64,000 bases of DNA, from the NCBI GenBank assembly GCA_027489965.1, contig JAIXZA010000059.1:23508-87507 (forward strand), given 5' to 3'. Position 1 is the first letter of the stretch; every line of letters begins with the position of its first letter. The notes beneath the pieces were generated by a model, which was given only the letters and a program-made list of their open reading frames with translations, had not been told where the DNA came from and searched no databases. The DNA comes from Verrucomicrobiaceae bacterium. GTDB taxonomy: Bacteria > Verrucomicrobiota > Verrucomicrobiia > Verrucomicrobiales > Verrucomicrobiaceae. Below, one piece after another: positions 52,622-61,978 of the stretch. The position numbers and the translations under genes were made by a program.

Positions 52622-55228
52622 ATGAGCACACTCTCACTCCCCATGAATAACCTAACTATCGCTAACTCTGACAATTTGAACGTCCCGCCATTCGTTAAAG
52701 GTGAGCCGCCTCTGGCTGTACGCACAATGGACTGGAAAAATAACCACTGGCAGCTAGCGGTGCTGACTCCGGCAGCGCTGTTGCTAGTGCTTGGCACACT
52801 GGGGCTAGGCTACTTGTCTGTGGAAGGCTCACTAATGATGGCCTTTTTCTTCTGCTTGCTGCTTCCTGGCTCCTTTGGTCTGCCGACGTTGTTTTGGCAC
52901 CAAGTGAAATGCTCTGCGGATGTGTGGGAGGAAGAGGAACGCCGCCGCCTATCGGAGTGGCTGAGAAAGCAGGACCGCATTGAACAAGCTCGGCGTGAGG
53001 TGCTACTCCAGCGCTTTCAGCGGCTAGGAATGCACCGCTTGCTGATGGAGGGCGCACCCCTGCCAGCAGTGGCCCAAATTGTGGATCTGTCAGTGCTGGC
53101 GACTTTTTTTCTGAACAAGGATCTGCTGCCGCGCATCCGTCTGATGATGGACGCTGCCAAGACGACGGAATCTGCACACTCCGGCGTGACGCTGCTGTCG
53201 TTAGCCTTCTCACTGCCACTGCTTTGGCGGCATTCGATGAATGAAAAGAGCTTCTGTCTGGAGATGGCAGAGAAGCTGCGCACGCAAGCCCTACGCCAGC
53301 TTTCACCCGCAGAGAGCCTAGACATTGACGCACAAACGCGTGAGCGGTTTGATGCAGTTGTGCGGCTGGAAGTGTGGGTTCTGAAGGATATGGATCTCAA
53401 GGAGCAAGATGCGGATCTGGCCTTTCTGACGGTGAAGCCACTGGTGGGACATGATGAGTTGATCCATTACGTGGTGCAGAGTCGTTCGGCGAATAGCCAA
53501 GACGTTTTCCAAGCCTGGCAGCTGCCTCTGGAACATGGGCGTGGACCAGTGCGTGAGTCACGCAGTGCGCTGTTGTTACCCGAGAACGCAACGATCACGG
53601 CGCTGACAGGTGAACGCAGCACGGCGCTGCGAGATGTGACATTGGAGGAGAGGCTGCCAGAGACGCATGTGGGGATCGAGGAGCTCCGCCAAAATCAGGC
53701 CCTTCAGATTAAGCTTGGGCTGCATGTGAAGCATCAGCTGTCGCCTTTTCCACTGTTAGATTCCTACACTTCGACGTTCAAAGGCACGATCAGTTGTGTC
53801 GGATGGTGGGATGAGGACGGCTGGCATTCGATGCCTGAGATCGTGCGCAGCCGACTTAGCGCCTCGGCTCCAAATTGGCTGAAAAAAGGTGTTCTGTCAC
53901 TCATCTCCGCTGAAGAGCGCACGGATAGTGAAAACCTGCTCTTGCGCAAACTCCTGAGCCTGACTCAGCAGGACTTTAGCCGCGCGGTGAGCACATTGGG
54001 GAACTTTGAAATCCGCCGTGGACCCAAGCAAAAGGACAGCCCCGTTTTTAAATACTTCATCCGCCTGAATCCAGACTCAGACACAATCACGCGTATCCAT
54101 CGCGGCAGCGGTAAAGCCAGTATCACGTCCCATCGTGACCCTAGCACCTATGAGGAAATCGGCAGTAACATGGCTCTAATGCAGCCAAGTCCGCTGGAGG
54201 AGAAGGGCTTTCACCGTCTGCCTTTTTCTGAAGGCTACTTGCTCACAGGAGACAGCAGTCTGCAGCTCTGCCTACAGCTGGATCTCGGCAGTCCATCCCT
54301 CGGAGAAGGCATGGAAGGGCAGGCACCGCTTCAGTTTGACGAGGAAACCCTGCCAAGCGCGTTGGCTGCTTTTGCCAATGGCGCGGGTGCATTGAAGTAT
54401 CACCTGCTGGTGAACAACACAGCCCAGGGTCTGATCGCGACAGCTACGCTGCCAGATATGGGTGACTGCTACCTGAAGCTGATAGAGGCGGTGCATACAC
54501 GTAAATACGGCACAGTGACGATACTGGACCGGCTGATGGATGCCCAGGTGCTGCCGCGCACGATACGCCATCAGCGCATCACTAGCCGGGGAAAGGCCTC
54601 AGACCGAGGTGAGCTGCATGTCTTTGTCACGCCTGCTTACAATAGTGTGGCTATGGCGCTACGTGAGGAGTCTCTGACTCTGAATCAGCGACTCGCCTGC
54701 TGGGCGGAGCTTAACCGCTTTTGTCTGCGTCTGCGGCAGAAGGGCATCTTTTGCACCGACTTGACGCTAGCGGATCTGATGTTTGATGCTCCGACTCTGG
54801 CGGAGGCTCTGACACGGGCTGCGGCAGAGCCAGAAGCTCCCGCCTTTTTCGTAGTGGATTACGGCTCCTACATCCGCCAGCTGGATTTTAGCCGAGAGGC
54901 CGTGATCGTGAAGGATGAGATGTCCGCGCCAGAGGATTGGGACGAGACCCTGCCATACGAAGCGGAGGCTTATCAGGTCTATCTTCAGGGCTTGCTAGCA
55001 CTTCAGATTCTTTGCGCTGATCCGGGCCACGTGCCTGAGGCGGTGCTGAGGCAGCGGGAAATACAGCGCCATAGCGTGATCGAAAAACGTCTCTGGGAAG
55101 AGATGCTACCGCGTCTGAAACCCCTGGTGGAGGTGCTTTCCCATGGCGCTGACGTCACGGCCACTTTGCGGCGGATGCTTAGCTGCCAGCCAGCGCTACG
55201 CCCGACTCTGCTGGAGATCGACGGATAA
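52622..55228 (+). CDS. Membrane protein with C-terminal pseudokinase-like domain
   Basis: An 868-residue protein. Two close membrane helices at about 41-82 (LAVLTPAALLLVLGTLGLGYL, MMAFFFCLLLPGSFGLPTLF), then a large cytoplasmic region with no recognised domain, and from about 640 a kinase-like lobe: GIFCTDLTLADLMF (711-720) in the place of HRDLKPANLM, keeping Asp713 but losing His, Lys and Asn; FVVDYGSY (D746-Y-G748) in the place of DFG; then EAEAYQVYLQGLLALQIL and LRRMLSCQPALRPTLLEI, as in C-lobe subdomains IX-XI. The Lys/Gly-rich ATP loop is not evident. Probably a scaffold or regulator, not an active kinase; the fold is my inference. Confidence 0.65.
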   Translation: MSTLSLPMNNLTIANSDNLNVPPFVKGEPPLAVRTMDWKNNHWQLAVLTPAALLLVLGTLGLGYLSVEGSLMMAFFFCLLLPGSFGLPTLFWHQVKCSADVWEEEERRRLSEWLRKQDRIEQARREVLLQRFQRLGMHRLLMEGAPLPAVAQIVDLSVLATFFLNKDLLPRIRLMMDAAKTTESAHSGVTLLSLAFSLPLLWRHSMNEKSFCLEMAEKLRTQALRQLSPAESLDIDAQTRERFDAVVRLEVWVLKDMDLKEQDADLAFLTVKPLVGHDELIHYVVQSRSANSQDVFQAWQLPLEHGRGPVRESRSALLLPENATITALTGERSTALRDVTLEERLPETHVGIEELRQNQALQIKLGLHVKHQLSPFPLLDSYTSTFKGTISCVGWWDEDGWHSMPEIVRSRLSASAPNWLKKGVLSLISAEERTDSENLLLRKLLSLTQQDFSRAVSTLGNFEIRRGPKQKDSPVFKYFIRLNPDSDTITRIHRGSGKASITSHRDPSTYEEIGSNMALMQPSPLEEKGFHRLPFSEGYLLTGDSSLQLCLQLDLGSPSLGEGMEGQAPLQFDEETLPSALAAFANGAGALKYHLLVNNTAQGLIATATLPDMGDCYLKLIEAVHTRKYGTVTILDRLMDAQVLPRTIRHQRITSRGKASDRGELHVFVTPAYNSVAMALREESLTLNQRLACWAELNRFCLRLRQKGIFCTDLTLADLMFDAPTLAEALTRAAAEPEAPAFFVVDYGSYIRQLDFSREAVIVKDEMSAPEDWDETLPYEAEAYQVYLQGLLALQILCADPGHVPEAVLRQREIQRHSVIEKRLWEEMLPRLKPLVEVLSHGADVTATLRRMLSCQPALRPTLLEIDG

Positions 55229-55249
55229 ACCCTTTTGCTGCCCACTGTG

Positions 55250-56158
55250 ATGAAAACTACCTCTGAAGTCCCCCCGGATACAATGATGAGCCGCTATCTC
55301 TCCATCATGATGCCGCAAACCCCAGGTGCCTGTCGAGATGGCTACGGCTTTCGATCCTTAGACGGTGGCCGTGCGATCTGCGCCTGGGTCGTGGATGCAC
55401 CGGATGATGCCCGCGCGGACACGGCCCAGTTTGTCGAACAAATTGTGGACGCTTGGCTTAGTGGCGACGGTAAGCGCGATATCGCTGGCACAATTGCCGA
55501 TGTCGCCTCTGAAAGTGAGGCGCGGCTGATCTTGGCAGATCTAGTCACGCATGTTGGCAACAGTCTGTGCTTCATCTCCGGTGATATAGGTGGTTCTCTC
55601 CATGCGGCTGCTGCGTTTGCCCTCATCACAGAGCAGGGCATGCACTTGCTGATGATCGGTGATTGCGTCGCTGTCGTGCTGATGGATGAGCGCCGCACCT
55701 GCTACCGTTTTAGCAGCACTACGCGGCTAGAGTCAGCTGTGAGGCTAGATTTACCCGCTGAGCTGTGCCGCTATCCCGATCATTATCTTCAGGCCGAGTA
55801 TCTCGGTGGGTGGCGTCGTCTCTGGCAATGCAAAGACGTGATCCATCTGCCGCTACGTGGTGTGCCCAGATTAGTGCTGATGAGCGATGGCCCAGAACGG
55901 CAGTGCGGTACGCCTGCACTTCTACACCAGCTTTGTCTAGCTAAGTTGGAGTTGTCTCCACTGGAGGCACTTCTGACGCATGAGGCACCTATCGATGATC
56001 TCACATTACTAGTTTTTGATGCTCAACTAGCCCCAGAACAATTTAGCACTGAAACTGGCGAAATTATTGCTTGCTCGGGGTTGTCTAAATTTCTAGGATA
56101 CATTTTCCCTAAAAAACGGAACTCGCCCGTTACAACCTCATCGACCGAACTCATTTGA
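55250..56158 (+). CDS. Diverged PP2C-like Ser/Thr phosphatase
   Basis: A 302-residue protein. PP2C/PPM landmarks are partly kept: FRSLDGGRAICAWVVDAPDD (motif around the first metal Asp), AAAAFALITEQGMHLLMIGDCVAVVLMDE (GD-x-R region; Arg replaced), RLVLMSDGPE (the MSDG motif), and APIDDLTLLVFD (the final DD). The usual DGxGG and GDSR are altered, so activity is uncertain. The ATG at 55250 is used; a TTG at 55235 is the earlier alternative. It lies between the 868-residue gene and the active kinase gene; reversing that kinase's phosphorylation is the natural guess. Confidence 0.75.
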   Translation: MKTTSEVPPDTMMSRYLSIMMPQTPGACRDGYGFRSLDGGRAICAWVVDAPDDARADTAQFVEQIVDAWLSGDGKRDIAGTIADVASESEARLILADLVTHVGNSLCFISGDIGGSLHAAAAFALITEQGMHLLMIGDCVAVVLMDERRTCYRFSSTTRLESAVRLDLPAELCRYPDHYLQAEYLGGWRRLWQCKDVIHLPLRGVPRLVLMSDGPERQCGTPALLHQLCLAKLELSPLEALLTHEAPIDDLTLLVFDAQLAPEQFSTETGEIIACSGLSKFLGYIFPKKRNSPVTTSSTELI

Positions 56159-56178
56159 GAATACCTAACTCCCGTTTT

Positions 56179-58344
56179 ATGAATACAGATCCCTCCTTTG
56201 GTAATACTGCTAACATCGCTTGGAAACCGCTCTCACAACAGACATCTTCTAGTGATAGCCTAGGTCAGACTCAAGCAAAACAGCCCGTAGAGTCAGTTCC
56301 AAGCAGCACTCTGCTGGCAGGGCGCTACGAGGTTAAAAACGCCATAGGTCGTGGTGGTATGGGTGTCGTTTATTTGGGTAACGACCTCCGCATGGGTGAA
56401 GAAGTGGCCATCAAGTTCATTCCAAACATCATCAAGTCTGACGATGCTGCCATCAGTGAATTGAAATCTGAAACGCGCAAAGGACTACGTCTCACGCATC
56501 GAAACATCGTCCGCATGATCGAGCTGGTGGAGGACGCTGGTGATGACCCGCCTGCCATTGTCATGGAGTACATCGACGGCCCGACGCTGTCTTCTCTCCG
56601 CTTAAAGCAGCCAGGACAGGTTTTTGAGGTCGATCAGAAACTGAAAGGCTGGGTAGATCAGCTACTCGCAGCTCTAGAGTATGCTCATGACACGGCGCGC
56701 ATCGTACATCGTGATTTGAAGCCGGCGAATCTTATGATCAACTCTGCTGGGCAGCTCAAAGTCACTGACTTTGGCATCGCTTGCAGTCTGCGTGATTCTG
56801 TCAGCCGTGTGAGTGTGAGTGCCAACAACACTTCAGGCACAATCCTTTACATGAGCCCGCAGCAGATGATGGGCAGCGTCCCCTCTGAGAGTGACGATAT
56901 CTACGCTCTTGGGGCCACGCTCTATGAGCTACTCACCAGCAAGGTGCCGTTTTATTCAGGAGACATCCCAAAGCAGCTGGAACTCAAACGCCCGCCCAGC
57001 CTCGCCGAGCGCCGCGCGGAGCTTGGGACAGGCAGCCAGCCCATCCCACCCGCATGGGAGACTGTCATCGCCGCCTGCCTAGAAAAAGAAGCGCAGAATC
57101 GGCCAGTCAGCATCGCCGCTGTGCGCGCCGGATTAGCCGGTGAAAACTTCGAGCGCGGAGCGAAAACCCTGCGTGGTTCCGTCATCCGCCCCGGACAGGC
57201 CATGCCTGGCGCTAGTACACAGCGTGCACATGGAACTGCAAGCAGCCAGCCCGCCTACACACCGCAGATCACACCTGTGGTCACCAGCAATAGCCCCAAA
57301 TGGCTACCCTATGCAGCCGCCGCTGCCGTCATCATCGGCGGTGGTCTTTATTACCAGAGCATGCAGGAAGCTGAGGCACGTGCCAAGAAAGACCACGAAG
57401 ACAAAGTCGCCGAGCAGCAGGCTGAGCAGAAAAAACATGCGCAGGCTGATGACAAGCTGGCAGAGATGAAAAAGCTGTTGGAAGACGCAAAGGACTTTGA
57501 GAAAGAAGACGCCAGCCCCCTCGAAAAGAAGGAAAAATTTGAAGAAGTGGCTAATGCACTCGCTGGCTATGACTACCCGTATGACGAGAGTGAGAAGACC
57601 CTGCTAGCTACCGCTGAAAAGAAAGCAGAGGAGTGGAAAGAACTTCATGTAACACTAAAAGGTGCTTACGATTCGGGTCTGGCACGGCTCAAGCAGGCGG
57701 AAAAGGAAGCCACGCGCCAAATCATTGCTGGGGGAGCTACCCTTTCACCCAAAGCCAAGGCTGACATCTACGGCAACGTTTTGGCTGAAAATATAGCCTT
57801 TTCTCCAGGCTACGGCACGGAACACACGCTCATTATCGCCAAACTGGAAAAAGCGATTCAGCAGGCAGAAGCTGAGGATAAAACGGTGCGCCCAACAACA
57901 CTCTGCCCCATGGAATTGTGCATCAGTGACGTGCGGGTCAATGGCTGGAAAGAGTATGGAAAGAGCGAATTCATCAAAAAAGTCCAGACGGCACTTCTCA
58001 ATGAACCGGGCCTTGGTGCAGTTCTTGTCTCGGACGGGAAATGGAACCAAGCCACGCAGGACTCTCTTTTGAAGTATCAGGACAGCAAGAAACTCCCGCC
58101 TTCTGGAAAAATCGATCTTAGCACGATTACGTCAATGGGTCTGCTAATGGTGGCCGCGAACCCTGAACCAATCAAATCCGCTCCTGTATCAAGCAGCCGC
58201 AGCAGCGGTGGTGGTGGCAGCCGTAACTCTGGTGGATCCGGTCAAAGCTCTGGTGGTGGTTCTACCTGGAATTCACCACAAGGGGTTAAAACAATCTTAG
58301 AAGGCATCGGCGCTTCAGGCATACAGCCACGAAGGCCTTTTTAA
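56179..58344 (+). CDS. Ser/Thr protein kinase with peptidoglycan-binding-like ectodomain
   Basis: A 721-residue receptor kinase with all core motifs: Gly loop IGRGGMG (56-62), VAIK Lys79, HRDLKPAN (177-184, catalytic Asp179), DFG (197-199). A membrane helix at about 374-392 is followed by a charged coiled coil (about 395-480), and then a domain (about 585-660) reading VQTALLNEPGLGAVLVSDGKWNQATQDSLLKYQDSKKLPPSGKIDLSTITSMG, which fits the PG_binding_1 pattern (DGxxGxxTxxALxxFQxxxxLxxxGxxD). The tail is Ser/Gly-rich. It lacks PASTA repeats, so peptidoglycan sensing may use a different domain. The ATG at 56179 is preferred to a TTG at 56155. Location between a PP2C-like gene and a pseudokinase gene. 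Confidence 0.87.
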   Translation: MNTDPSFGNTANIAWKPLSQQTSSSDSLGQTQAKQPVESVPSSTLLAGRYEVKNAIGRGGMGVVYLGNDLRMGEEVAIKFIPNIIKSDDAAISELKSETRKGLRLTHRNIVRMIELVEDAGDDPPAIVMEYIDGPTLSSLRLKQPGQVFEVDQKLKGWVDQLLAALEYAHDTARIVHRDLKPANLMINSAGQLKVTDFGIACSLRDSVSRVSVSANNTSGTILYMSPQQMMGSVPSESDDIYALGATLYELLTSKVPFYSGDIPKQLELKRPPSLAERRAELGTGSQPIPPAWETVIAACLEKEAQNRPVSIAAVRAGLAGENFERGAKTLRGSVIRPGQAMPGASTQRAHGTASSQPAYTPQITPVVTSNSPKWLPYAAAAAVIIGGGLYYQSMQEAEARAKKDHEDKVAEQQAEQKKHAQADDKLAEMKKLLEDAKDFEKEDASPLEKKEKFEEVANALAGYDYPYDESEKTLLATAEKKAEEWKELHVTLKGAYDSGLARLKQAEKEATRQIIAGGATLSPKAKADIYGNVLAENIAFSPGYGTEHTLIIAKLEKAIQQAEAEDKTVRPTTLCPMELCISDVRVNGWKEYGKSEFIKKVQTALLNEPGLGAVLVSDGKWNQATQDSLLKYQDSKKLPPSGKIDLSTITSMGLLMVAANPEPIKSAPVSSSRSSGGGGSRNSGGSGQSSGGGSTWNSPQGVKTILEGIGASGIQPRRPF

Positions 58345-58382
58345 ACGAGCCCATCTTCTCAGCCCCCTTTCCTCTCGCTCCC

Positions 58383-60542
58383 ATGAATGCTCCTGATTCT
58401 ACCGCAACCACCCCTCTCACCATTGGCGAAAAATTTGCCGTCCACTACCTTCTCAAGCGCCGCCTGGGCATGGGCCGCCTGGGAGAGGTCTGGCTGGCTA
58501 CAGATACCCGCTTAGATATGCCGGTAGCTCTGAAATTTTTTGAGGCCTACGAGCACATCCCTACGCTTGAGACTGCCTCACGCAAAATGATGAAGCTCAT
58601 TCATCCACATGTCGTGCGTGTGTTTGACTTTGCAGATGACGGCCAACGCTGTGCCGTCGTCATGGAGTATCTCGATGGCGGCTCACTAGCCCGTCGTTTG
58701 AAGGAGCAGGAAAATGGCTGCTTTGAGCCGGCGCAGATTCAGGATTGGGTAAAGCAGCTCTGGAGCGCCCTAGCAGAGTTACAACAAAGTGGTATCGTTC
58801 ACGGTAACATCAACCTCGCTAACCTTGGCATTGCTGAAACCGGTGAGCTTAAAATCATGGAGGCGGGCTTCCTGGACATCCGTATGGCGGCGCTAACGCC
58901 AGAAATGACCTTCAGTTACCTGCCCTGCCTGACCCCGCAGATCCTCACCGGTAAAGCGCCCAGCCAAATGGACGACAGTTATGCCGTTGGAGCCTGCGTT
59001 TACGAAATGCTGACGGGCAAGCCAGTCTTCCTCGGTGCCAATCTGCCGCAGCAGATCCGCGATCGAGAGATCACCCCTGTCGCCCAGCGCCGTGCTGAAA
59101 TTGGCGTCGGAACCCAGCCCGTGCCACAGGATTGGGAAGAGTGGATCGCCCGCGCCCTCGCTAAGAGTCCCTATGACCGTCCAGTGGCCGCTGAAATAAG
59201 CGAACATCTGCGTAATGCCCCACCCGTGAGCACCCTGACTGCCGAGCAGGCCGCATTGGCAGAGAAGCAGGCAAGTAGCCCTGCCGCTCGCCTCAGCGAC
59301 ATACAGGCTAAAATACGTACACTGCCCAAGCAAGCCTGGATCGGTCTCGGTGCCGCAGCAGCTCTAGCCGTCTTTTATTTCACCGCTTGGCAGCCTGCCC
59401 AGAGTGCCCTCACAAAGATGGAAGACGAATTCCGCATCCTTCGCCGCAAAGCCACTACGGAGGAGCCAGCCACCCTTGCCAAGCTTTGGGCGGATTTCCA
59501 GACCACCTATGAAGCACCAATCTCCTTCACCGCACGCGATACAGAGATGCTCACCGATGCCAGTGATTATCAGCTCATACAGCAAAAGGCCGCTGATGAG
59601 CAGGCACGCCTAGCCAAAGCCGAAGCTCAGCGCCTGCAAGATAAGCGTGAAGCTGACATCAAAAAACTCACGGAAAGCCTCTTAGCCAAGGTCAACGTCG
59701 CCACTGAAGCTGATAACAAAGACCTGCCCGCCGCCACTAATCTCAAACAATGGCAGGTTCTGCTCACCAGCATGGATGAAAGCACCGAACGCTATAAAGA
59801 AACGGGTGAGCTCCCCGCCAGCTTCAAGGTAGCGCGCAAAGAGGTCGAAGAAAAAATAGCTTATTGGACAGGGGAGCAAAAAGCCGAAGAGGCTGCCTAC
59901 GCCGGCTATCAGCAAAAGCTCAGCCTTGAGTTGGACCGGCTCAAAACCGTCTTTGCTGATACCACCAAAGGAGCGGGTCCGAAGATAGAAGAGATCAACA
60001 AAGTCCTGGCAGCTTTCATCGTCGCTCCAAAGGGAGCACTGGATAGCCATATGGGCATGATCCAGCAGCTGCAAGGCTGGCAAACTGAATGGACGGGTAA
60101 AATGCAAAGCGAAGCTCCGCCGCTGCCCCTGCCGATCAAAGACCTCTTTGCCAACACCCCCTACAAAGACCTAGCGGAAGATAAACTGATGGCCGTCCTG
60201 GCTAAAGTCTATGACGGCTACGGCCTAAATCCCAAAGAAGATCTAGACCGCAAAAAACTGCACGAGGCCATCGTCAAGCAACAGAAAGATAGCGGCGGTA
60301 TCATCACTGGGCAGCTGGCTTTGCCTGATCTCGCCAAAGCCGCCATCCCCGTGGATAAACCGGTAGAGGAGATCGACAAATTTGTTACTGGGCTCATGGC
60401 ACCAGTGACAAAGGTTAGTAGCGGTAGCAGTGGCAGCCGGAGGAAAAAAGTCCCGGTAGAAGAGCCTGGCTTCTTCAATCGCACAGGTAGCGCAATCAAA
60501 GGTCTCTTCACCAAAGATTCCAAAACTACCAAGAAAAAATGA
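58383..60542 (+). CDS. Membrane-anchored Ser/Thr pseudokinase with coiled-coil ectodomain
   Basis: A 719-residue protein whose kinase domain (about 18-280) is well preserved in sequence but not in catalysis: Gly loop LGMGRLGEV (28-36) and VALK Lys51 are intact, but the catalytic loop is HGNINLAN (140-147, with Asn142 for the catalytic Asp) and the DFG is EAG (160-162). A membrane helix at about 318-336 precedes a long helical, probably coiled, extracytoplasmic part (about 340-600) and a short conserved-looking domain (about 610-670: VLAKVYDGYGLNPKEDLDRKKLHEAIVKQQKDSGGIITGQL, loosely PG-binding-like). It overlaps the FGE gene by 4 bp. It may bind ATP and partner the active kinase. Confidence 0.83.
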   Translation: MNAPDSTATTPLTIGEKFAVHYLLKRRLGMGRLGEVWLATDTRLDMPVALKFFEAYEHIPTLETASRKMMKLIHPHVVRVFDFADDGQRCAVVMEYLDGGSLARRLKEQENGCFEPAQIQDWVKQLWSALAELQQSGIVHGNINLANLGIAETGELKIMEAGFLDIRMAALTPEMTFSYLPCLTPQILTGKAPSQMDDSYAVGACVYEMLTGKPVFLGANLPQQIRDREITPVAQRRAEIGVGTQPVPQDWEEWIARALAKSPYDRPVAAEISEHLRNAPPVSTLTAEQAALAEKQASSPAARLSDIQAKIRTLPKQAWIGLGAAAALAVFYFTAWQPAQSALTKMEDEFRILRRKATTEEPATLAKLWADFQTTYEAPISFTARDTEMLTDASDYQLIQQKAADEQARLAKAEAQRLQDKREADIKKLTESLLAKVNVATEADNKDLPAATNLKQWQVLLTSMDESTERYKETGELPASFKVARKEVEEKIAYWTGEQKAEEAAYAGYQQKLSLELDRLKTVFADTTKGAGPKIEEINKVLAAFIVAPKGALDSHMGMIQQLQGWQTEWTGKMQSEAPPLPLPIKDLFANTPYKDLAEDKLMAVLAKVYDGYGLNPKEDLDRKKLHEAIVKQQKDSGGIITGQLALPDLAKAAIPVDKPVEEIDKFVTGLMAPVTKVSSGSSGSRRKKVPVEEPGFFNRTGSAIKGLFTKDSKTTKKK

Positions 60543-61960
60543 TTACGCCGCAGTGCCCCAGCTGCCAGTGGCAAAGTAGCACCGAAGTGCCTGAGGGGAC
60601 CACTATCTTTTGTGAAGAATGTGGTTCTGACTTCAGCGCCGAACCTAGCTGGATGCGGACTGGTGTGATGGAACGCCCCGTTTTTCCAGCAGCTGGAGAT
60701 AATCCACCAACTCAGGCCGTCCTAGCTCAGGCCGCCTGCCCCACTCCTCTACCAGCACTGGCCCGAGGCACGGCTGATATGATGCAGGCGGGCATCAAAC
60801 CCAACGCTGGGCTACCGCCCTTCCCACTTGAACTCAGCCTCAGCTTTAATTACGTCCTACTAGCCGGTGCACACGGCAATTGCAAATACACCCTGAGGAA
60901 CAGCAGCGCCCAGACGGTCACACGCATTCGACTCATTCTAGAAAGTGATGCCTTTGAGGGCGGCGCGATCACTGTCGAGCATGACCCACTGGCTCCTGGA
61001 GCACTTGACGTTGAACCCATCGATCTAGGCCAGCTTTGCCCGGCTGTGCATGGGCAAATCATTCTCAAATGCACTCTTGAAGCTGGCACGCCAGCAGGCA
61101 TCCGCACCGCAGAAGGTAAGCTGCCAGGGGTCCCCATCCTAGCCCCCACGGCTAGTCAACAAGACATCCGACTGCAAATCGGGGATAACTTTGGCATGGG
61201 TGCTGAGAGCCTGAATATCAATTTTGGCAATCAGGAAACTGATAGTGATCGACTCCATCGCTGCCTCGACAACGCACCTGATCGTCCAGTGACTCTGAAA
61301 GAGCGCAGTTCAGTGTTTGTCGAAGAACTCCCACACCATTTCATCAACAGCTTACAAATGGAGCTCATGCGCGTTCCTGTAGGCACTCGTAGCACGTGGT
61401 TTTGTCACCATCAGGTCACCCAGCTCCAATGGTATAAAATCACGGGAAGCACCCAAGAACAGCAACTTGCCAAAAAAGGCAGCCACCACTGCGGACTCGA
61501 TCCTCGGATGCCTGTCTATGGCATGAATCTCGAAGAAGCACGTAGTTTCTGTGAAAAGCTCAATCAACACGAGCAAGGAAGTGGCCATCTGCCTCCTGGC
61601 TACCATTACCGCCTGCCGACTGAGGCTGAGTGGCGCGCCGCCTCTGGCCCAGTGAACTACAGCGACCGTGAACTGCAACATCACGCTTGGACCATGTTGG
61701 CAAAGATCGACGGACCGCAGCTTGTCGGTGGACTACGGCCCAACGAATTCGGTCTCTATGACATGCGTGGAAACGTCTTTGAATGGTGTGAGGCTGACTC
61801 CCCGACTCCTGAAAAGGCCCCAGTCTATGGCGGCAGTTGGTATGCTGACGCTCATGGAGGCGACCTCGAAGCCGCGCGCCAGGGTAGCCGCATCCTTTGT
61901 CCCACCATCACCCGCAGCAGCCGTATCGGCCTACGTGTTGTCCTCGCTCCACGTCTTTGA
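60539..61960 (+). CDS. Zinc-ribbon protein with FGE/SUMF1-like domain
   Basis: A 473-residue protein. N-terminal zinc ribbon: CPSC (6-9) and CEEC (25-28). Middle beta domain about 95-200 (LEFxYVLLAGAHGNCKYTLRNSSAQTVTRIRLILES), resembling an immunoglobulin-like fold. C-terminal FGE-sulfatase-like domain about 270-470 (VTQLQWYKIT, LEEARSFCEKLN, YRLPTEAEWRAA, NEFGLYDMRGNVFEWCEA, YGGSWYADA, SSRIGLRVVL). No signal peptide, so it should be cytosolic, unlike the secreted formylglycine-generating enzymes; and no sulfatase gene is near. It is coupled to the pseudokinase by an ATGA overlap. Probably an effector or binding protein of the kinase locus, function unknown. Confidence 0.8.
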   Translation: MITPQCPSCQWQSSTEVPEGTTIFCEECGSDFSAEPSWMRTGVMERPVFPAAGDNPPTQAVLAQAACPTPLPALARGTADMMQAGIKPNAGLPPFPLELSLSFNYVLLAGAHGNCKYTLRNSSAQTVTRIRLILESDAFEGGAITVEHDPLAPGALDVEPIDLGQLCPAVHGQIILKCTLEAGTPAGIRTAEGKLPGVPILAPTASQQDIRLQIGDNFGMGAESLNINFGNQETDSDRLHRCLDNAPDRPVTLKERSSVFVEELPHHFINSLQMELMRVPVGTRSTWFCHHQVTQLQWYKITGSTQEQQLAKKGSHHCGLDPRMPVYGMNLEEARSFCEKLNQHEQGSGHLPPGYHYRLPTEAEWRAASGPVNYSDRELQHHAWTMLAKIDGPQLVGGLRPNEFGLYDMRGNVFEWCEADSPTPEKAPVYGGSWYADAHGGDLEAARQGSRILCPTITRSSRIGLRVVLAPRL

Positions 61961-61978
61961 TTTAGAAAACCAAACCTC

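Noticed and set aside
52695..53333. A 212-codon minus-strand frame inside the 868-residue gene.
   Set aside because: It is antisense to a gene with membrane helices in the correct strand and has no domain signal.
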